Translations under genes and position numbers: made by a program | Assembly (NCBI GenBank): GCA_949752745.1 | Contig: OX457029.1 | Span: 10,021,511-10,085,510, forward strand | Source of the DNA: Protula sp. h YS-2021 | Taxonomy: Eukaryota; Annelida; Polychaeta; Sabellida; Serpulidae | Direction of reading: 5' to 3' | Length of the DNA: 64,000 nucleotides | In this document: positions 45,453 to 57,399 of the stretch, piece after piece | Position numbering within the stretch: the stretch's first letter is position 1 | Layout: each line of letters starts with the position of its first letter | Notes under the pieces: model-generated | Told to the model about the DNA's origin: nothing | Database searches by the model: none | The model's input: only the letters and a program-made list of their open reading frames with translations

Positions 45453-45509
45453 TGCGGCTTCGTCGGGAAACAAGACGAATTGGTGTGTATCACGTTGCAA
45501 TGTTAAAGT

Positions 45510-45536
45510 GAAACGGACCGAATTTCGGTCCGTTTC
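45510..45536. other. 27-base perfect palindrome
   Basis: GAAACGGACCGAA (45,510-45,522) and TTCGGTCCGTTTC (45,524-45,536) are exact complements around a single T. It is followed by CGTTTCGCAAA and TTTTGCGAAACAG (about 45,549 and 45,584), which repeat part of the arm. Confidence 0.9.
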
Positions 45537-46199
45537 GCATTTTGGTCGGGTCGTCCGTTTCGCAAATCTGTGTTAGGGGTTCATTTTGCGAAACAGAACG
45601 TGCTCTTTCACCTGAGACCACATGCCTATTTCGCAGAAATTTACAGAGACCATCAAATTTGCTGTGTAAAATAGTTCTCACACCAACATATAGGTGGCTA
45701 CCTACCATGAACTCTGTGTGAGAAAAGCACGTGGAACGAGAGCCAATCGGAAGCCGTACACATCTTTCGATCTGTGTGAAATCTATTTTTATATCACATT
45801 TCAGCCAATCAGGTGCTAGCACATGTGTCAGGGGAGCGCGACCACGTGTTGGAATGGACCTGGCCCCGGGTGGTTGTCTACTTTTTGGCCGACATTTTAG
45901 TAGATTTTGGGGTGGCCTATCCAAATAATTGTATTTAAAACAAGAAGAATAATATCACAAATACGTTTTAAAGTTATTTATTGTTTTGTTTGTAGCCTAT
46001 AAATCTCAAAAATCAAAGTTAAAGTTGAGGGTAAACAAGGCAACACCCCTTTTGTTAGTGGACGATAATATCAGAAAGTTTCCACTTCGTTTTTTTAAGT
46101 ACATATTTTTGCTTAACTGAAGCAAAGTGTCACATATTTTATTAAGCAATCGTTAGAGTTTGTTTATCTTCGTAGATTCTTGTTTTTTTTTTAAACCAA

Positions 46200-47720
46200 G
46201 TCATTTGTTTGACATATTATTCTCGGTTTCTTTATATAAGCCGGTCTGTTTCGCAAGACACATGTATGCGTGTTGTGTGTGAATTGCAGTCACTGTAAAC
46301 TCTCAGTGCACTTTATAACTTTTTATTGTGCGAACAGGCGTGTTACGTGTCCGTACATGTCTTATTTACACTCAATTTTTCTGTAGTTATCGCTGAAATT
46401 GACTTAATCTCTCATTACTTGATGCCCTTAAACTTGAGTGTTGTGTTCACCAAATTCTTCCAAATTCGCCTGGTTTCACTGTGTAGAGGCAGGTTCTCGT
46501 GTGATGCCATTTATATTTTTGGGGTGTACAAGCGTGTGTCATGTGCGTACATGTCTAACATACACGCAGTCTTTCCGTCAATATCACTTAAACTGAGTCT
46601 CGTTTCTCACTGCTTGGTGACCTTAATCTTGATTGTGCTGTCTTTTTTTCAAATTCGGCTTATTTCACTTCGACTGAATCTAATACTTCAAAAGTGCATT
46701 GTTGCATTAGCGCAAGTAGAGGGGTGCACCACCCCCACTCCCCCCTCCTCCTGTAATGTTAACACCGTTAAACTTAAAATTTTTGCAGGCGAACCCCCCC
46801 CCCCCCCCCTAATACACAACCAGTGCGAAATTGATAGTTGATAAACGCATTAAAATCGGTTTATTTTGCTCATTGCAGGACTTCAAAAATATATTGCTCC
46901 ATTAGTATAGCTAGTGGGAGACAATGACGTGCAACCCCCCCCCCCCCTAGCTTTATAAAAAATATGGCATTAACTGAGTTTCATATCTCACTACTTGTTG
47001 GCGTTAACTTGAGTGTGCTGTATTCGCAACATTTTCTCAAATTCGACTTGATTCGCCCAGTAGATGCAGTTATTACTCTGTGCCATTTGTATCTTCCTGT
47101 GGGGGGTTTACAAACCTGTTTCTTGTGTTTCAAGTCAAATTTACCCCAGTCTATCTGTTAATATCGCTTTAACTTAGTTTAACTATGTCACTGTCCTTAA
47201 TCTCGAGTGTGCTTTATTTAAAAAAAAAAGCAGAGAGAGAGGGGGAGACAGAGAGAAAGCGATTCGTTTCACATTGACTTTGCGTTTTGACACCAAAACG
47301 GCTTGTTTTTTCGAGCCAAAAATTGCAGTATTTGTACTGTTAAATTGGCACAACAACGGGGTGGGAGGGGGTTGGGGTTCATTCGGGGTAAACCCCTCCA
47401 CCCTTTCCCCAAAAAGCGAAATGCACTGGTAAAGTCTAGAAGTGAAAAAAATATATATTAACACCGTTAAACCTAGACATTTTTCTCACCAGAGCCTCCC
47501 CCCCCCTCCCCTCTTCTCTTGCGCACGCCAACTGCGAAATTGGTAGTTGATAAACGTACTAAAAACGGTCTGTTTTATTGACTGACGGACGCAATTCTTC
47601 AAAAATGTTTTGCTCCATTGGTGTAGCTAGGAGGATACAATGACGGGCAACTCTTCCTCCCCTCGTTCGTTTTTCTCGGAAAAAAATGTTGCATTTTCTG
47701 AGTTTCATGTCTGTTCATGT
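46200..47720 (+). repeat. 1.47-kb tandem duplication, first unit
   Basis: Matches 47,721-49,170 at an offset of about 1,474: GTTTCGCAAG at 46,249 and 47,723, CTGTAAACTCTCAGT, the TTGATGCCCTTAAACTTGAG segment, ATTAACACCGTTAA, and ATTGCTC.ATTAGT.TAGCTA. C-runs at 46,795-46,809 and 46,935-46,947 recur in the second unit. Coding frames such as 46,326-46,841 are not conserved between units. Confidence 0.85.
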
Positions 47721-47893
47721 TAGTTTCGCAAGCGACATCTATGCGTGCCGCGTGTGAGCTGCAGTTACTGTAAACTCTCAGTACCATTCATTTTAAACTT
47801 TTTTCTTGGCGTGTGCAAGCGCGTTTCATGTCCGCATATGTTTTATTTACACCCACTCTTTCTGTGGATATCGCTGAAATTGGCTTTCATTAT

Positions 47894-48038
47894 GCCCCAA
47901 CCCTTCGGATTGGGGCCTATAGGTTTGGGGTGTCCGTCCGTCTGTCCATCTGTCCGTCATCGCTTCATAACCCTATGATTTTTTTTGGAGGGGGGGCGGT
48001 TGGGGCCCGCTTGTGTTTCACAAATACTTACTTGTTTC
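47894..48038 (-). mobile_element. 145-bp non-autonomous element, copy 2, with 7-bp target duplication
   Basis: The complement of the family at 36,333-36,463. It is bracketed by TCATTAT at 47,887-47,893 and 48,039-48,045. The homologous site in repeat unit 1 (about 46,412) has CTCATTACTTGATGCCC without the insert, an empty site. One end is a hairpin (CCCCAACCCTTCGGATTGGGG); the other has no inverted match, so it is not a classical TIR element. Confidence 0.85.
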
Positions 48039-48732
48039 TCATTATTTGATGCCCTTAAACTTGAGTGTGCTGTGGCCACCAAATTCTCCCAAATTCGCTT
48101 GGTTACGCCGTGTAGAGGCAGGTTCTTGAGTGATGCCATTTTATATGTTTCTGGGGTGTACAAGCGTGTGTCATGTGCGTACAAGTCTAATATACACTAA
48201 GTCTTTCCGTCAATATCGCTTAAACTGAGTTTCGTTTTTCACTGCTTGGTGACCTTAATCTTAATTGTGCTGTCTTTTTTTTTTTTTTTTTTAGTTTCAC
48301 TTTGACTGAAACTAATACTTCAAAAGTGCATTTTTGTATTAGCGCAAATAGGGAGGGTGCGCGACCTTCCCCACTCCTCCCTCCGCCCACCCCCCCCTCC
48401 CCTCCCCTCCCCGTCCCAAGAGCAAAATGCAATGATAAAGCCTATTAGTCATAAAAAAATGTTTAACACCGTTAAGCGTAAGATATTTGCACACGAGAAC
48501 TCCCTCCCCCCTCTCCAATACACAACCGCTGCGAAATTGCGCATTAAAATGGGCTTATTTTATTCATTGCAGGACGCAATCCTTCAAAAATATATTGCTC
48601 TATTAGTGTAGCTAGTGGGAGACAATGACGTGCAAACCCCCCCCCCCCTCCCTTTTTAAAAAAAAATATCGCTTTAACTGAAGTTCACTATCTCACTGTC
48701 CTTAATCGTGAGTATGCTTTGTTAAAAAAAAA

Positions 48733-48734
48733 GG

Positions 48735-48830
<96 letters not shown>
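48733..48830. repeat. (GA)n microsatellite
   Basis: About 48 GA dinucleotides, a strong purine/pyrimidine asymmetric tract able to form triplex DNA. Confidence 0.97.
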
Positions 48831-48833
<3 letters not shown>

Positions 48834-49174
48834 GATTCGTTTTACTCTGGTTTAACGTTTTGGCACATCAAAACGGCTTTTTTTTTCGAGCCAAAAATTG
48901 TAGTATTTGTACTGTTAAATTGGTGCAACAACGGGGTTGAGGGCATTCGGGGTAAACCCCACCCTTTCCCCAAAAAGCGAAATGCACTGGTAAAGTCTGG
49001 AAGTGAAAAGAAATTTTGCCGGCCAGATCCCCCTCACCCTTACTCCTCCTCTCTTGTACACGCCAACTGCGAAATTGACATTGATAAACACACCGAAACG
49101 GCTATTCGCAGTTGATTTGCTTGCATCTGTCAGCGGGCTAAAGCGAGACATTCTCACGCACATGTGATAGGCTG

Positions 49175-49352
49175 TGTCTTTTATATATTTTCGCTTTCGG
49201 AATTGAATGTAAAAAAATCTACCGAGATTTTCATATACAACTTATGTCTGAAAAGTCCCTAATAACGAAGTCAGATTTTTGGCGTATATTTCGCGAGTTG
49301 GACAAGAAATCGCGATTCCTCGTTTGTTTCCCGACATACCTGTATATGTGTG
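49175..49352 (+). repeat. 180-bp direct repeat, left copy
   Basis: Nearly identical to 55,655-55,836 (shared TTTTCGCTTTCGGAATTGAA, CTTATGTCTGAAAAGTCCCT, AATCGCGATTC, CCCGACATACCTGTATA). The two are 6,480 bp apart. The left copy ends in TATATGTGTG; the right continues into a long (TG)n. Confidence 0.9.
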
Positions 49353-49960
49353 ATTGTGTATTATTGTGCGCTGTTTTATTTGTTTGAGCACTACTTTTAT
49401 GATTGGCTTGCCTTGTTACTATTTACACGCGAAAACTGTCATATGTATCTTCCCATATATGCTTCCCAGATCCTCCCCCTCTCCATCCACACCCCGCCCC
49501 CTTCACTGCGGAATAGCCAGTGCAAACACGTATCAGAAGCTCTAAGTCACAGTAGATTTGCTTTGATCTGTGAACGGGCTAAAAGCTCGAGATTCCCACG
49601 CTCATGACAGGCTGACTGTATATTATTGTGCGCTGTTTTAATTGTGTGAGCACTACTTTTATGATTGACTTGCCTTGTTACTATTTACACGCGAAAACTG
49701 TCATATTTTTCTTCCCATATATGCTTCCCTGATCCTCTCCCCTCTCCATCCACACCCCCGCCCCCCTTCACTGCGGAATAGCCAGTTCAAACACGTATCA
49801 GAAGCTCTAAGTCGCAGCAGATTTGCTTTGATCTGTGAACGGGCTAAAAGCTCGAGATTCCCACGCTCATGACAGGCTGACTGTATATTATTGTGCGCTG
49901 TTTTAATTGTGTGAGCACTACTTTTATGATTGACTTGCCTTGTCACTGTTTACGCGCGAA
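49353..49960 (+). repeat. 266-bp tandem repeat, 2.3 units
   Basis: TATTATTGTGCGCTGTTTTA starts units at 49,358, 49,622 and 49,888. Units include TTACACGCGAAAACTGTCAT and CGGGCTAAAAGCTCGAGATT. A diverged relative occurs in 49,100-49,175. Confidence 0.9.
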
Positions 49961-50550
49961 ATAATCCGTCATTTTGTAATGGTTTTCTGCCATTAAAATG
50001 CTTGTTTGGCGATATTTTTTAGCTTGTGTTAGTTTATAAAAAAAATATGCTAAGGTTTGGAATGAAATTATCTGCGAAACACTACACTGTGTACATGAAC
50101 TTGAATGTTTTTTTTTTTTTTTGACTCAGTATATGCAAATTAACTTGTCACGAGGTGTATGCGCGCGGCTTTGTTCTTGGTAGCATCACTTCAATGCAGA
50201 AAGCGTCCAGGTTACATGTGGATAATTTTTGAAAAACTTAAAAGTGGATAAAAAGTTAATGAGGATATGCCTAAAGGTAAATACACACATTTTGTGAATC
50301 ACGTGAAAATGTTTGTTTAGCGTATTTGGTGTGATTTGTGACATTTTCTTTAAGAATGTGTAAGATGCTGCTGTAAAAATACAGGCTTAATTGTAAGGGC
50401 GGCATTTTTTTGAGCTAGCATGCCTTGTCAGTTTACGGATTTAAATGTCGAGAAATGTTCGCTCAGAAAATTGTTGTTCAGTTTTGCTTGAAAATGCTGT
50501 CGATGTTGTCTGTTCATGGATTTCTTGGTGTACAATTTTTGGTAAGTAGC
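49961..50550. other. Intergenic, no recognised feature
   Basis: AT-rich sequence without convincing frames, with a T-run at 50,109-50,122. Confidence 0.45.
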
Positions 50551-50749
50551 CACTGCTGGAAGCTAACTTTTTTAGGCCCGGGTCCTTGGGACCCGTGTCT
50601 TTGAAAAAGGAAGGTCCAAAGCTATTTAGGGAGGATCCGAACCGTGTTAAGATAAAATAGGGCGCAAGAAGACCTGATTTTTTGCGGCTCTGTCGGACTC
50701 TGGGTAGCCAAAAAGGAGGGTCTCGGACCCCCGCCAATTTCCAGCCCTG
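50551..50749. mobile_element. Possible 200-bp hAT-like MITE
   Basis: The right end, read on the minus strand, is CAGGGCTGGAAATTGGCGGG, a typical hAT start. The left CACTGCTGGAAGCTAACTT is a decayed counterpart. The interior has GGCCCGGGTCCTTGGGACCC near the left and GGGTCTCGGACCCCC near the right. The 8-bp flanks match at only about half of positions, so the insertion is old or the left end is misplaced. Confidence 0.4.
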
Positions 50750-50989
50750 TTAATACGTACACAGACTTTTGCCAATTTTAAACCCCTGCCCTGAACGCAG
50801 TCCGGATGCTTTGACCCCCCCCCCTCTCCGTCTTGAACGCTTAAAGAATAAGCCAATTCGCACTTAGCTTTTAGCGGAAATTTTTTGCGTTTCGGCTGAA
50901 TTCAGGTGGGATTAGGATGTAAATGATAGAAAACAAACGGCATGGATGGTCTCTTAGAATGTAAAAAAAATCGGTCAATTTCGCGCAGT

Positions 50990-51305
50990 TATAGCTTATG
51001 CTGTCGGGTCATACCTAAGATTTGGATTCCTTCTTGCTAGTCCGTGAGGGACTCCATGTACAACGGTTAGAGAGATTTTGAATGCCTCATACCAGGATAA
51101 TGTGGCAGGGGGCCCCCCTGCTTGTGTAACTCTCATGTCTGTCATTTTGTTTTGTTGCAGAAGCTGCTGGACTTGCAGGATGGTAGAGAGGCCTGGAGGG
51201 GTAGATGCGGATGTATTTGCTGGACATGAAATTGCGACATGTGTTTTGAGGGATGTGGTAGAGCATTGCCTGTGGGGAATATGTGGCCTATGCACACTGC
51301 TCTAG
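50990..51305 (+). other. GC-richer segment with an acceptor-like site
   Basis: GTCTGTCATTTTGTTTTGTTGCAG (acceptor at about 51,160) has a good pyrimidine tract. Downstream, a plus frame includes RPGGVDADVFAGHEIATCVL and ends at TAG 51,303-51,305. This could be a terminal exon of an unknown gene or a transposon remnant. No donor or partner exon was found. Confidence 0.3.
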
Positions 51306-51319
51306 TTTGCATTTGACTT

Positions 51320-54300
51320 TTCTCTTATAAAGTGACCGACTGTAAATTTATGAAAGTGGCGGCGATGGGTAGTACGGGCAAGTTTCCTGTGACAGGGTCA
51401 CAAAAGCTGCCAAGTTTGCCGATGTATTTAAAAAAAAAATACTTGCTTCGTAGATTTCGCGTGGATGCACTATATTTCGCATGGCTATGGGTGTGTACGT
51501 AAACTTCGCTTGTCAGTTCGAAAGCTTTTAAACTGTGTTATTTGCAATTCACTTTCTCACACCAAGTGACCGACTTTGTAAGTACAAAACCATGCGAAAT
51601 GTGCGAGCATCAAAGTGTAGTTATTCACAGAAACATCGACAAAATTTTCCAAGCCTGAGACCCTGTTACAAACATGGTTGTGGACGTACATTTCGCATGT
51701 GATATTTTAGGACACAGGGGTAAAGTTCAGTTGCGGGCATACCTTTCAAATTTTTACAAGAAACAAAAAGGGCGGATGAAGCTTCAGATCCGTTTAAAAA
51801 AAGAGATTATTTTGGGGACATTTCGCTGTGGTGTGGTGTTTTTGGGATTCTGTTTTGGTTTACACAAATGCGGGGAATTTTCTTTGTATCACTTTTCCCA
51901 TGCAGTTCATTGTTCTAATACGAAGTGACCGACTTTAAATTTTTAAGCGTCGTGGGGTTGGGTAGTACGGGCAATTTTCATGTAACGGGGTTTCAAAACC
52001 TAACAGATTGACCGAAGTATTTAAGAAGTGTTTTGGTTCGTACATTTTGCATGGTTATGTGCGTTCGCGTATCAAATGAAAGTTTCAATGTGTTATTTGC
52101 ATTTAATTTTTCTCGTATAAAGTGACCGACTGTAAATTTATGAAAGTGGCGGCGATTGGTAGTACGGGCAAGTTTCATGTGACAGGGTCACAAAAGCTGC
52201 CAAGTTTGTCGATGTGTCAAAAAACGAAATTCTTGCTTCGTAGATTTCGCGTGGTTGCACTACATTTCGCATGGGTGTGGATGTGTGCATGCATTTCGCT
52301 TGTCAGTTCGAAAATATTTAAATTTATGAGCGTTGCGAGATTGTGTAGTACGAGAAAATGATATGTGACAGGGTCTCAAAACGTGCAAATTTTGCTGATG
52401 TTTCTGTGAGTAAGAACAATTTGGTGTTCGCACATTTCGCATGGTTGTGTACGTACATTTGGCTTGTCAATTCGAAAGCTTTAACTGCGTTAATTGCAGG
52501 TCTTTTTTCTCACACCAAGTGACAGACTTTGGTACGTACAAAACCATGCGAAATGTGCGAATACCAAATTGTTCTAATTAAGAGAAACATCGGCAAAATT
52601 TTCGAAGTTTGAGACCCTGTTACATACATGGTTGTGGACGTACATTTCGCATGTGATATTTTAGGACACAGGGACATAGTTCAGTTGCGGGCATACCTTT
52701 CAAATTTTTACAAGAATAATAAAAGGGCGGATGAAGCTTCAGATCCGTTTAAAAAAAAGAAACTGTTTTGCTGACATTTCGCTGTGATGTCATGTTTGTG
52801 GGATTCTGTTTTGGTTTACACAAGTGCGGGGAGTTTTTTTTTTTTTTTGTATCAGTTTTTTATGCAGTTCACTGTTCTTATATGAAGTGACCGACTTTTA
52901 ATTTATGAACGTCACGGGGCTGGGTAGTACGGGCAATTTTCATGTAGCTTGGTCTCAAAACCTGCCAAATTTGCCGAGGTATTAAGAAGTGTTTTGGTTC
53001 GTACATTTCGCATGGTTATGTGCGTTCGCGTATCAGATTTCATTGTGTTATTTGCATTTGATTTTTCTCGTATAAAGTGACCGACTGTAAATTTATGAAA
53101 GTGGCGGTGATGGGTAGTATGGATAAGTTTCATGTGACAGGGTCACAAAAGCTGCCAAGTTTGTCGATGTGTCAAAAAAACGAAATTCTTGCTTCGTAGA
53201 TTTCGCGTGGTTGCACTACATTTCGCATGGTTGTAGATGTGTGCGTACATTTCGCTTGTCTGTTCGAAAGTATTAGCTGTGTTATTTGCAGTTCACTGCT
53301 TTTATAAGAAGTAGCCGACTTTAAATTTATGAGCTTTGCGAGATGATGTAGTACGAGAAAATGATATGTGACAGGGTCTCAAAACTTGCAACTTTTGCTG
53401 ATGTTTCTGTGAGTAAGAACAATTTGGTGTTCGCACATTTCGCATGGTTGTATACGTACATTTGGCTTGTCAATTCAAAAGCTTTAACTGCGCTAATTGC
53501 AGGTCTTTTTTCTCACACCAAGTGACAGACTTTGGTACGTACAAAACCATGCGAAATGTGCGAATACCAAAATGTTCTAATACACAGAAACATCGGCAAA
53601 ATTTTCGAAGTTTGAGACCCTGTTACATACATGATTGTGGACGTACATTTCGCATGTGATATTTTAACACAGGGACAAAGTTCAGTTGCGGGCATACCTT
53701 TCAAATTTTTACAAGAAAAATAAAAATTTGGATGAAGCTTCAGATCCGTTTAAAAAAAAGAAACTGTTTTGCGGACATTTCGCTGTGATGTCATGTTTGT
53801 GGGATTCTGTTTTGGTTTACACAAGTGCGGGGAGTTTTTTTTTGTCAGTTTTTCCATGCAGTTCACTGTTCTTATGCGAAGTGACCGACTTTTAATTTAT
53901 GAACGTCACGGGGCTGGGTAGTATGGACAATTTTCATGCAGCTTGGTCTCACAACCTGCCAAATTTGCCGAGGTATTAAGAAGTGTTTTGGTTCGTACAT
54001 TTCGCATGGTTATGTGCGTTCGCGTATCAGGTTTCAGTGTGTTATTTCCATTTGATTTTTCTCGTATAAAGTGACACACTGTAAATTTATGAAAGTGGCG
54101 GTGATGGGTAATACGGATAAGTTTCATGTGACAGGGTCACAAAAGCTGCCAAGTTTGCCGATGAATTTAAAAAAAAAGAAATACTTGCGTCGTAGATTTC
54201 GCGTGGTTGCACTACATTTCACATGGTTGTGTATTAGCGTACATTTTGCTTGTCAGTTCGAAACTTCTCTGTTCGGAGTGACCAATTTCAAAGTTTACGA

Positions 54301-55050
54301 ACGTTGCGAGATTGGGTAGTACAAGCAAAGGGTATCTGACAGAGCCTCAAAACTTGGAAATTTTGCCGTTGTTGCCGTGATTAAGAAAATTTTGGTGTTC
54401 GCACATTTCGCATGGTTGTGTGCGTACATTTCGCATGTCAGTTTGAAAGTTTTATTTGCAGTTCACTTTTCTCATGCGAAGTCATCGACTTTAGTACGTA
54501 CACAACCATGCAAAATGTGCGAACACCAAAATGTGCTTATTTAAAGAAACATCGGCAAAATTTTCAAAAGTTTGAGACCGTGTCACATACATGGTTGTTA
54601 TACGTTCATTTCGCATGATTGTGTATAAACGCGCATTTCGCTTGTCAGTTCGAAAGTTTTACCTGTTATTTGCAGTTCATTGTTCTTATACGAAGTGACC
54701 GACTTTAAATTTATGAACGTCGCGAGAAGGGCGTACGCGCAAATGTGACAGGGTTTCAAAACTTGGAAATTTGCCGATGTTTCCGTGCTTAAAAAATTTT
54801 GGTGTTCGCACATTTCGCATGGTTTTTCATGTAGCTTTTGTACGTACTTTTCGCATGTCAGTTTGAAAGTTTTAATTTAGTTATTTTCAGTTCATTTTTC
54901 TTATACGAAGTCACCGACTTTAAATTTATGAACGTCACGAGATGGGGTAGTACACCCAAGTTGTGTTGCAGGGTCTCTAAACCTGCAAATTTTGTGCATG
55001 GTTGTGTACGTACATTTCGCATGTTAGTTTGAAAGTTTCAGCTGTGTATT
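51320..55050 (+). repeat. Higher-order repeat rich in TTTCGC
   Basis: Sub-units of about 190-240 bp begin AAGTGACCGACT and include TAAATTTATGAA, GACAGGGTC(T/A)CAAAA and CACATTTCGCATGG. A larger unit of 0.95-1.0 kb starts at 52,121, 53,076 and 54,070, with a shorter one at 51,331. One sub-unit inside each is inverted (ACCATGCGAAATGTGCGAA at about 51,589, 52,545, 53,547 and 54,507). The frames within are products of the repeat. Confidence 0.88.
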
Positions 55051-55654
55051 TTGTTTTCTTTAGGAAGCTTTTATGTGGTTTATATCTCATTGCCTCACGT
55101 TTTTTCGGCCTATCATTAAATTTTAATTAGTGCACATAACACTGAGCTTGAAAATAAGATAGAGTTGGTTATTTACACATCACGGTTATATCAGTAAAGG
55201 ATTTTGTTGTTTTATTTTTCCTGTATTTTGGTTTTATTTTAAAAGAGTTTTGTTTTTAAACATTCATCTGTATAAATCTATGTTTTTTAAAATTCATCTG
55301 TTTGAATATCTTTTGTACTGCTTTTCAATATTTTGTAACTCTTCAATTAATGTTAAATAGTTTATGTATAAAAATGAAAGAAAATAAATATTACAGGGGG
55401 TTATGGTGTAAATAAAAGAAAACAAACTCTACGCTTGTTTGGCTTTTGTTTAGTGTTTCCCTAATATTCATTTACAGAAAGCACGTGGCCTTTGTTTATA
55501 AACAAAATCGGTTTGTTTACATTTTTTACACAGTCTCATTTCACAGCAAACTTACAGTTGTAGATATCAAAAAATGGTGTAAAATATGCAAATTATGTAA
55601 ACAAAATATTCCGTTTCGCAGGGTTCATGCTTTGTTAAATTTCTCTTAATCTGA
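55051..55654. other. AT-rich spacer, no recognised gene
   Basis: AATAAA words at about 55,385 and 55,414 are typical polyadenylation signals, but no coding region upstream was recognised. A TTTCGC word at 55,613 resembles the repeat core. Confidence 0.4.
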
Positions 55655-55826
55655 TGTCTTTTATATATTTTCGCTTTCGGAATTGAATGTAAAAAAAATC
55701 TACCGAGATTTTCATATGCAACTTATGTCTGAAAAGTCCCTAATAACGAAGTTAGATTTTTGGCGTACATTTCGCGAGTTGGACACGAAATCGCGATTCG
55801 TCGTTTGTTTCCCGACATACCTGTAT

Positions 55827-55836
<10 letters not shown>
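55655..55836 (+). repeat. 180-bp direct repeat, right copy
   Basis: See the left copy at 49,175-49,352. It directly precedes a (TG)n tract. Confidence 0.9.
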
Positions 55837-55873
<37 letters not shown>

Positions 55874-55890
55874 TGTGTATATATATATAT
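55829..55890. repeat. (TG)n-(TA)n compound microsatellite
   Basis: TG repeats with two TA interruptions, then a short TATATATATAT. The left repeat copy has only GTGTG here, so the tract expanded after duplication. Confidence 0.95.
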
Positions 55891-55989
55891 GTCAGTATGT
55901 AGTGAAAAATGTGTGCAAGAAAAATCTGAAAGTAATCCGATCGAAATTGTGGGAGATATAGCATTTTTAAAATATCGCAACAAAAAATT

Positions 55990-57245
55990 TAAAAATGCTT
56001 ATATTTGGTCAAATTTTTTGTGGATCGCCAAAATTGGCAAAAAAGCAAGAGAGGCTTACCTAGAAAACATGCTTACAAAAGCTTAATGCAATCCGATGGA
56101 AACTGTAGGAGAATAAGAATGTCCAAGGACAGCTCACGAATTCGGATGTCAAGATTTATGACACACAAGTATAACCTGTTACCCAAATTTCAAGACAGTA
56201 AATCTGTGTACCTGGCGTAGGTCAAGATTTTAATACAAAAATGGTTTATCGCTAATATATACCCCAATTTTTTGGAATCGCCAAAAGAAAGTAATATCCA
56301 CGTGGACATACATAAAATTACTTTCCAACAAAATTTTAGGACATATCCATTTAAGAGATGTGTTTTCATGAAAATTGTTTTTGGCTAATATGTATACCAA
56401 TTTCAAGCGAATGACGAAGAAAACGCAATAACCAGGTTTTGCGCCAATATATCAGGCAATTTTTTCCGAATTATGCAAAAACAGCAACAACCAGGTAAGT
56501 ACCAATGACCACTATCTTTAACCATAATTTCACGACAGTAAGGCCATTTCTGTGAGTTAAGATTTTACTGAATTTTTTTGGGTTCGCCGCCAATATTTCC
56601 GCCAATTTTTGGTCAATCACAGTAATGGACAGTAATTTCTGCTACCTGTACTGAAAGTATCAAGACAGTAAGGCTCTTTTCCTAGATTTGGTTAAATTTT
56701 TATGAAAAAAAGTTTTGTCGCCAATTTTTGACCAACTTTTTGGCCAATAGTCAGATAGACAGTTATGTGCACGTTTCCAAATTACCCAAAAACGTAATAG
56801 CCAGGTAGGTACTAATGCGTGCCACTATCACATAAAATTACAAGGCAATGAAGTTATTTTCCAGGCATTAGGTCAGATTTTCAGAAAAGTGCTTTTTCGC
56901 CAATATTTCGACCAATTCCTGGCGAATCGCAAAGAAAAGAGAAAAGAAACTACAACAAAGTGGGTTCGAATACCCGCTTTCCTAATTCAAAATATAAAGA
57001 AACTAAAATAACATAACTGGCGTTATTTAAGATTTCGGTAAGAAATTTGTTTGTTACCAATATTTGCGCCGTTTTTTTCTGAATTGAGGAAAACAGTAAC
57101 AGCCTGGTAAGAACCAATAGTGGCTATCTTTATTAAATTTAAAGACATTACAGACATTTCTCTGATGTGAGCTAAGATTTCACTCTTTTTTTTTTGTTTA
57201 GGCTAATATTTCCGCCAAATGTGGCAGTCATGAAAAACAAGTATT
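55990..57245 (+). repeat. Degenerate tandem repeat of about 120-180 bp
   Basis: Words CGACAGTAAGGC, GCCAATATTTC, GACCAAT and AACCAGGTA recur near 56,193, 56,533, 56,667, 56,841 and 57,131. Identity between units is low, so the repeat is much older than the neighbouring satellite. Confidence 0.6.
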
Positions 57246-57399
57246 CTCCGGTCGAGTAGTAATTAATGATTAATGAAAGACAACGAAACAACATTTTCTT
57301 GAGTTTTAATGATTTTTTTTTTTTGGGATTTATTTTCGCTGTTTAGGCCAAAGGCCTAAACAGGTAACAGCTAGGCGGACACTTATGCACCCTATAATC

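Larger units (their letters stand above)
47721..49170 (+). repeat. 1.47-kb tandem duplication, second unit
   Basis: Diverged copy of 46,200-47,720, carrying the 145-bp element at 47,894-48,038 and an expanded (GA)n tract at 48,733-48,830 where unit 1 has only a short GA-rich stretch (47,232-47,258). Confidence 0.85.

Noticed and set aside
45370..45576. Frame of repeated C-V residues
   Set aside because: Translation of (TG)n; the same applies to the frames at 55,683-56,086.
45490..45924. 144-codon minus frame
   Set aside because: It overlaps the 27-base palindrome and TTTCGC-rich DNA and has no recognisable domain; kept only as a possible chance frame.
48719..48940. Frame of repeated R-E residues
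   Set aside because: Translation of (GA)n.
49175..55836. LTR retrotransposon with 180-bp LTRs
   Set aside because: No gag, protease, RT or integrase between the repeats, no primer-binding site seen, and repeats do not start TG and end CA at matching positions.
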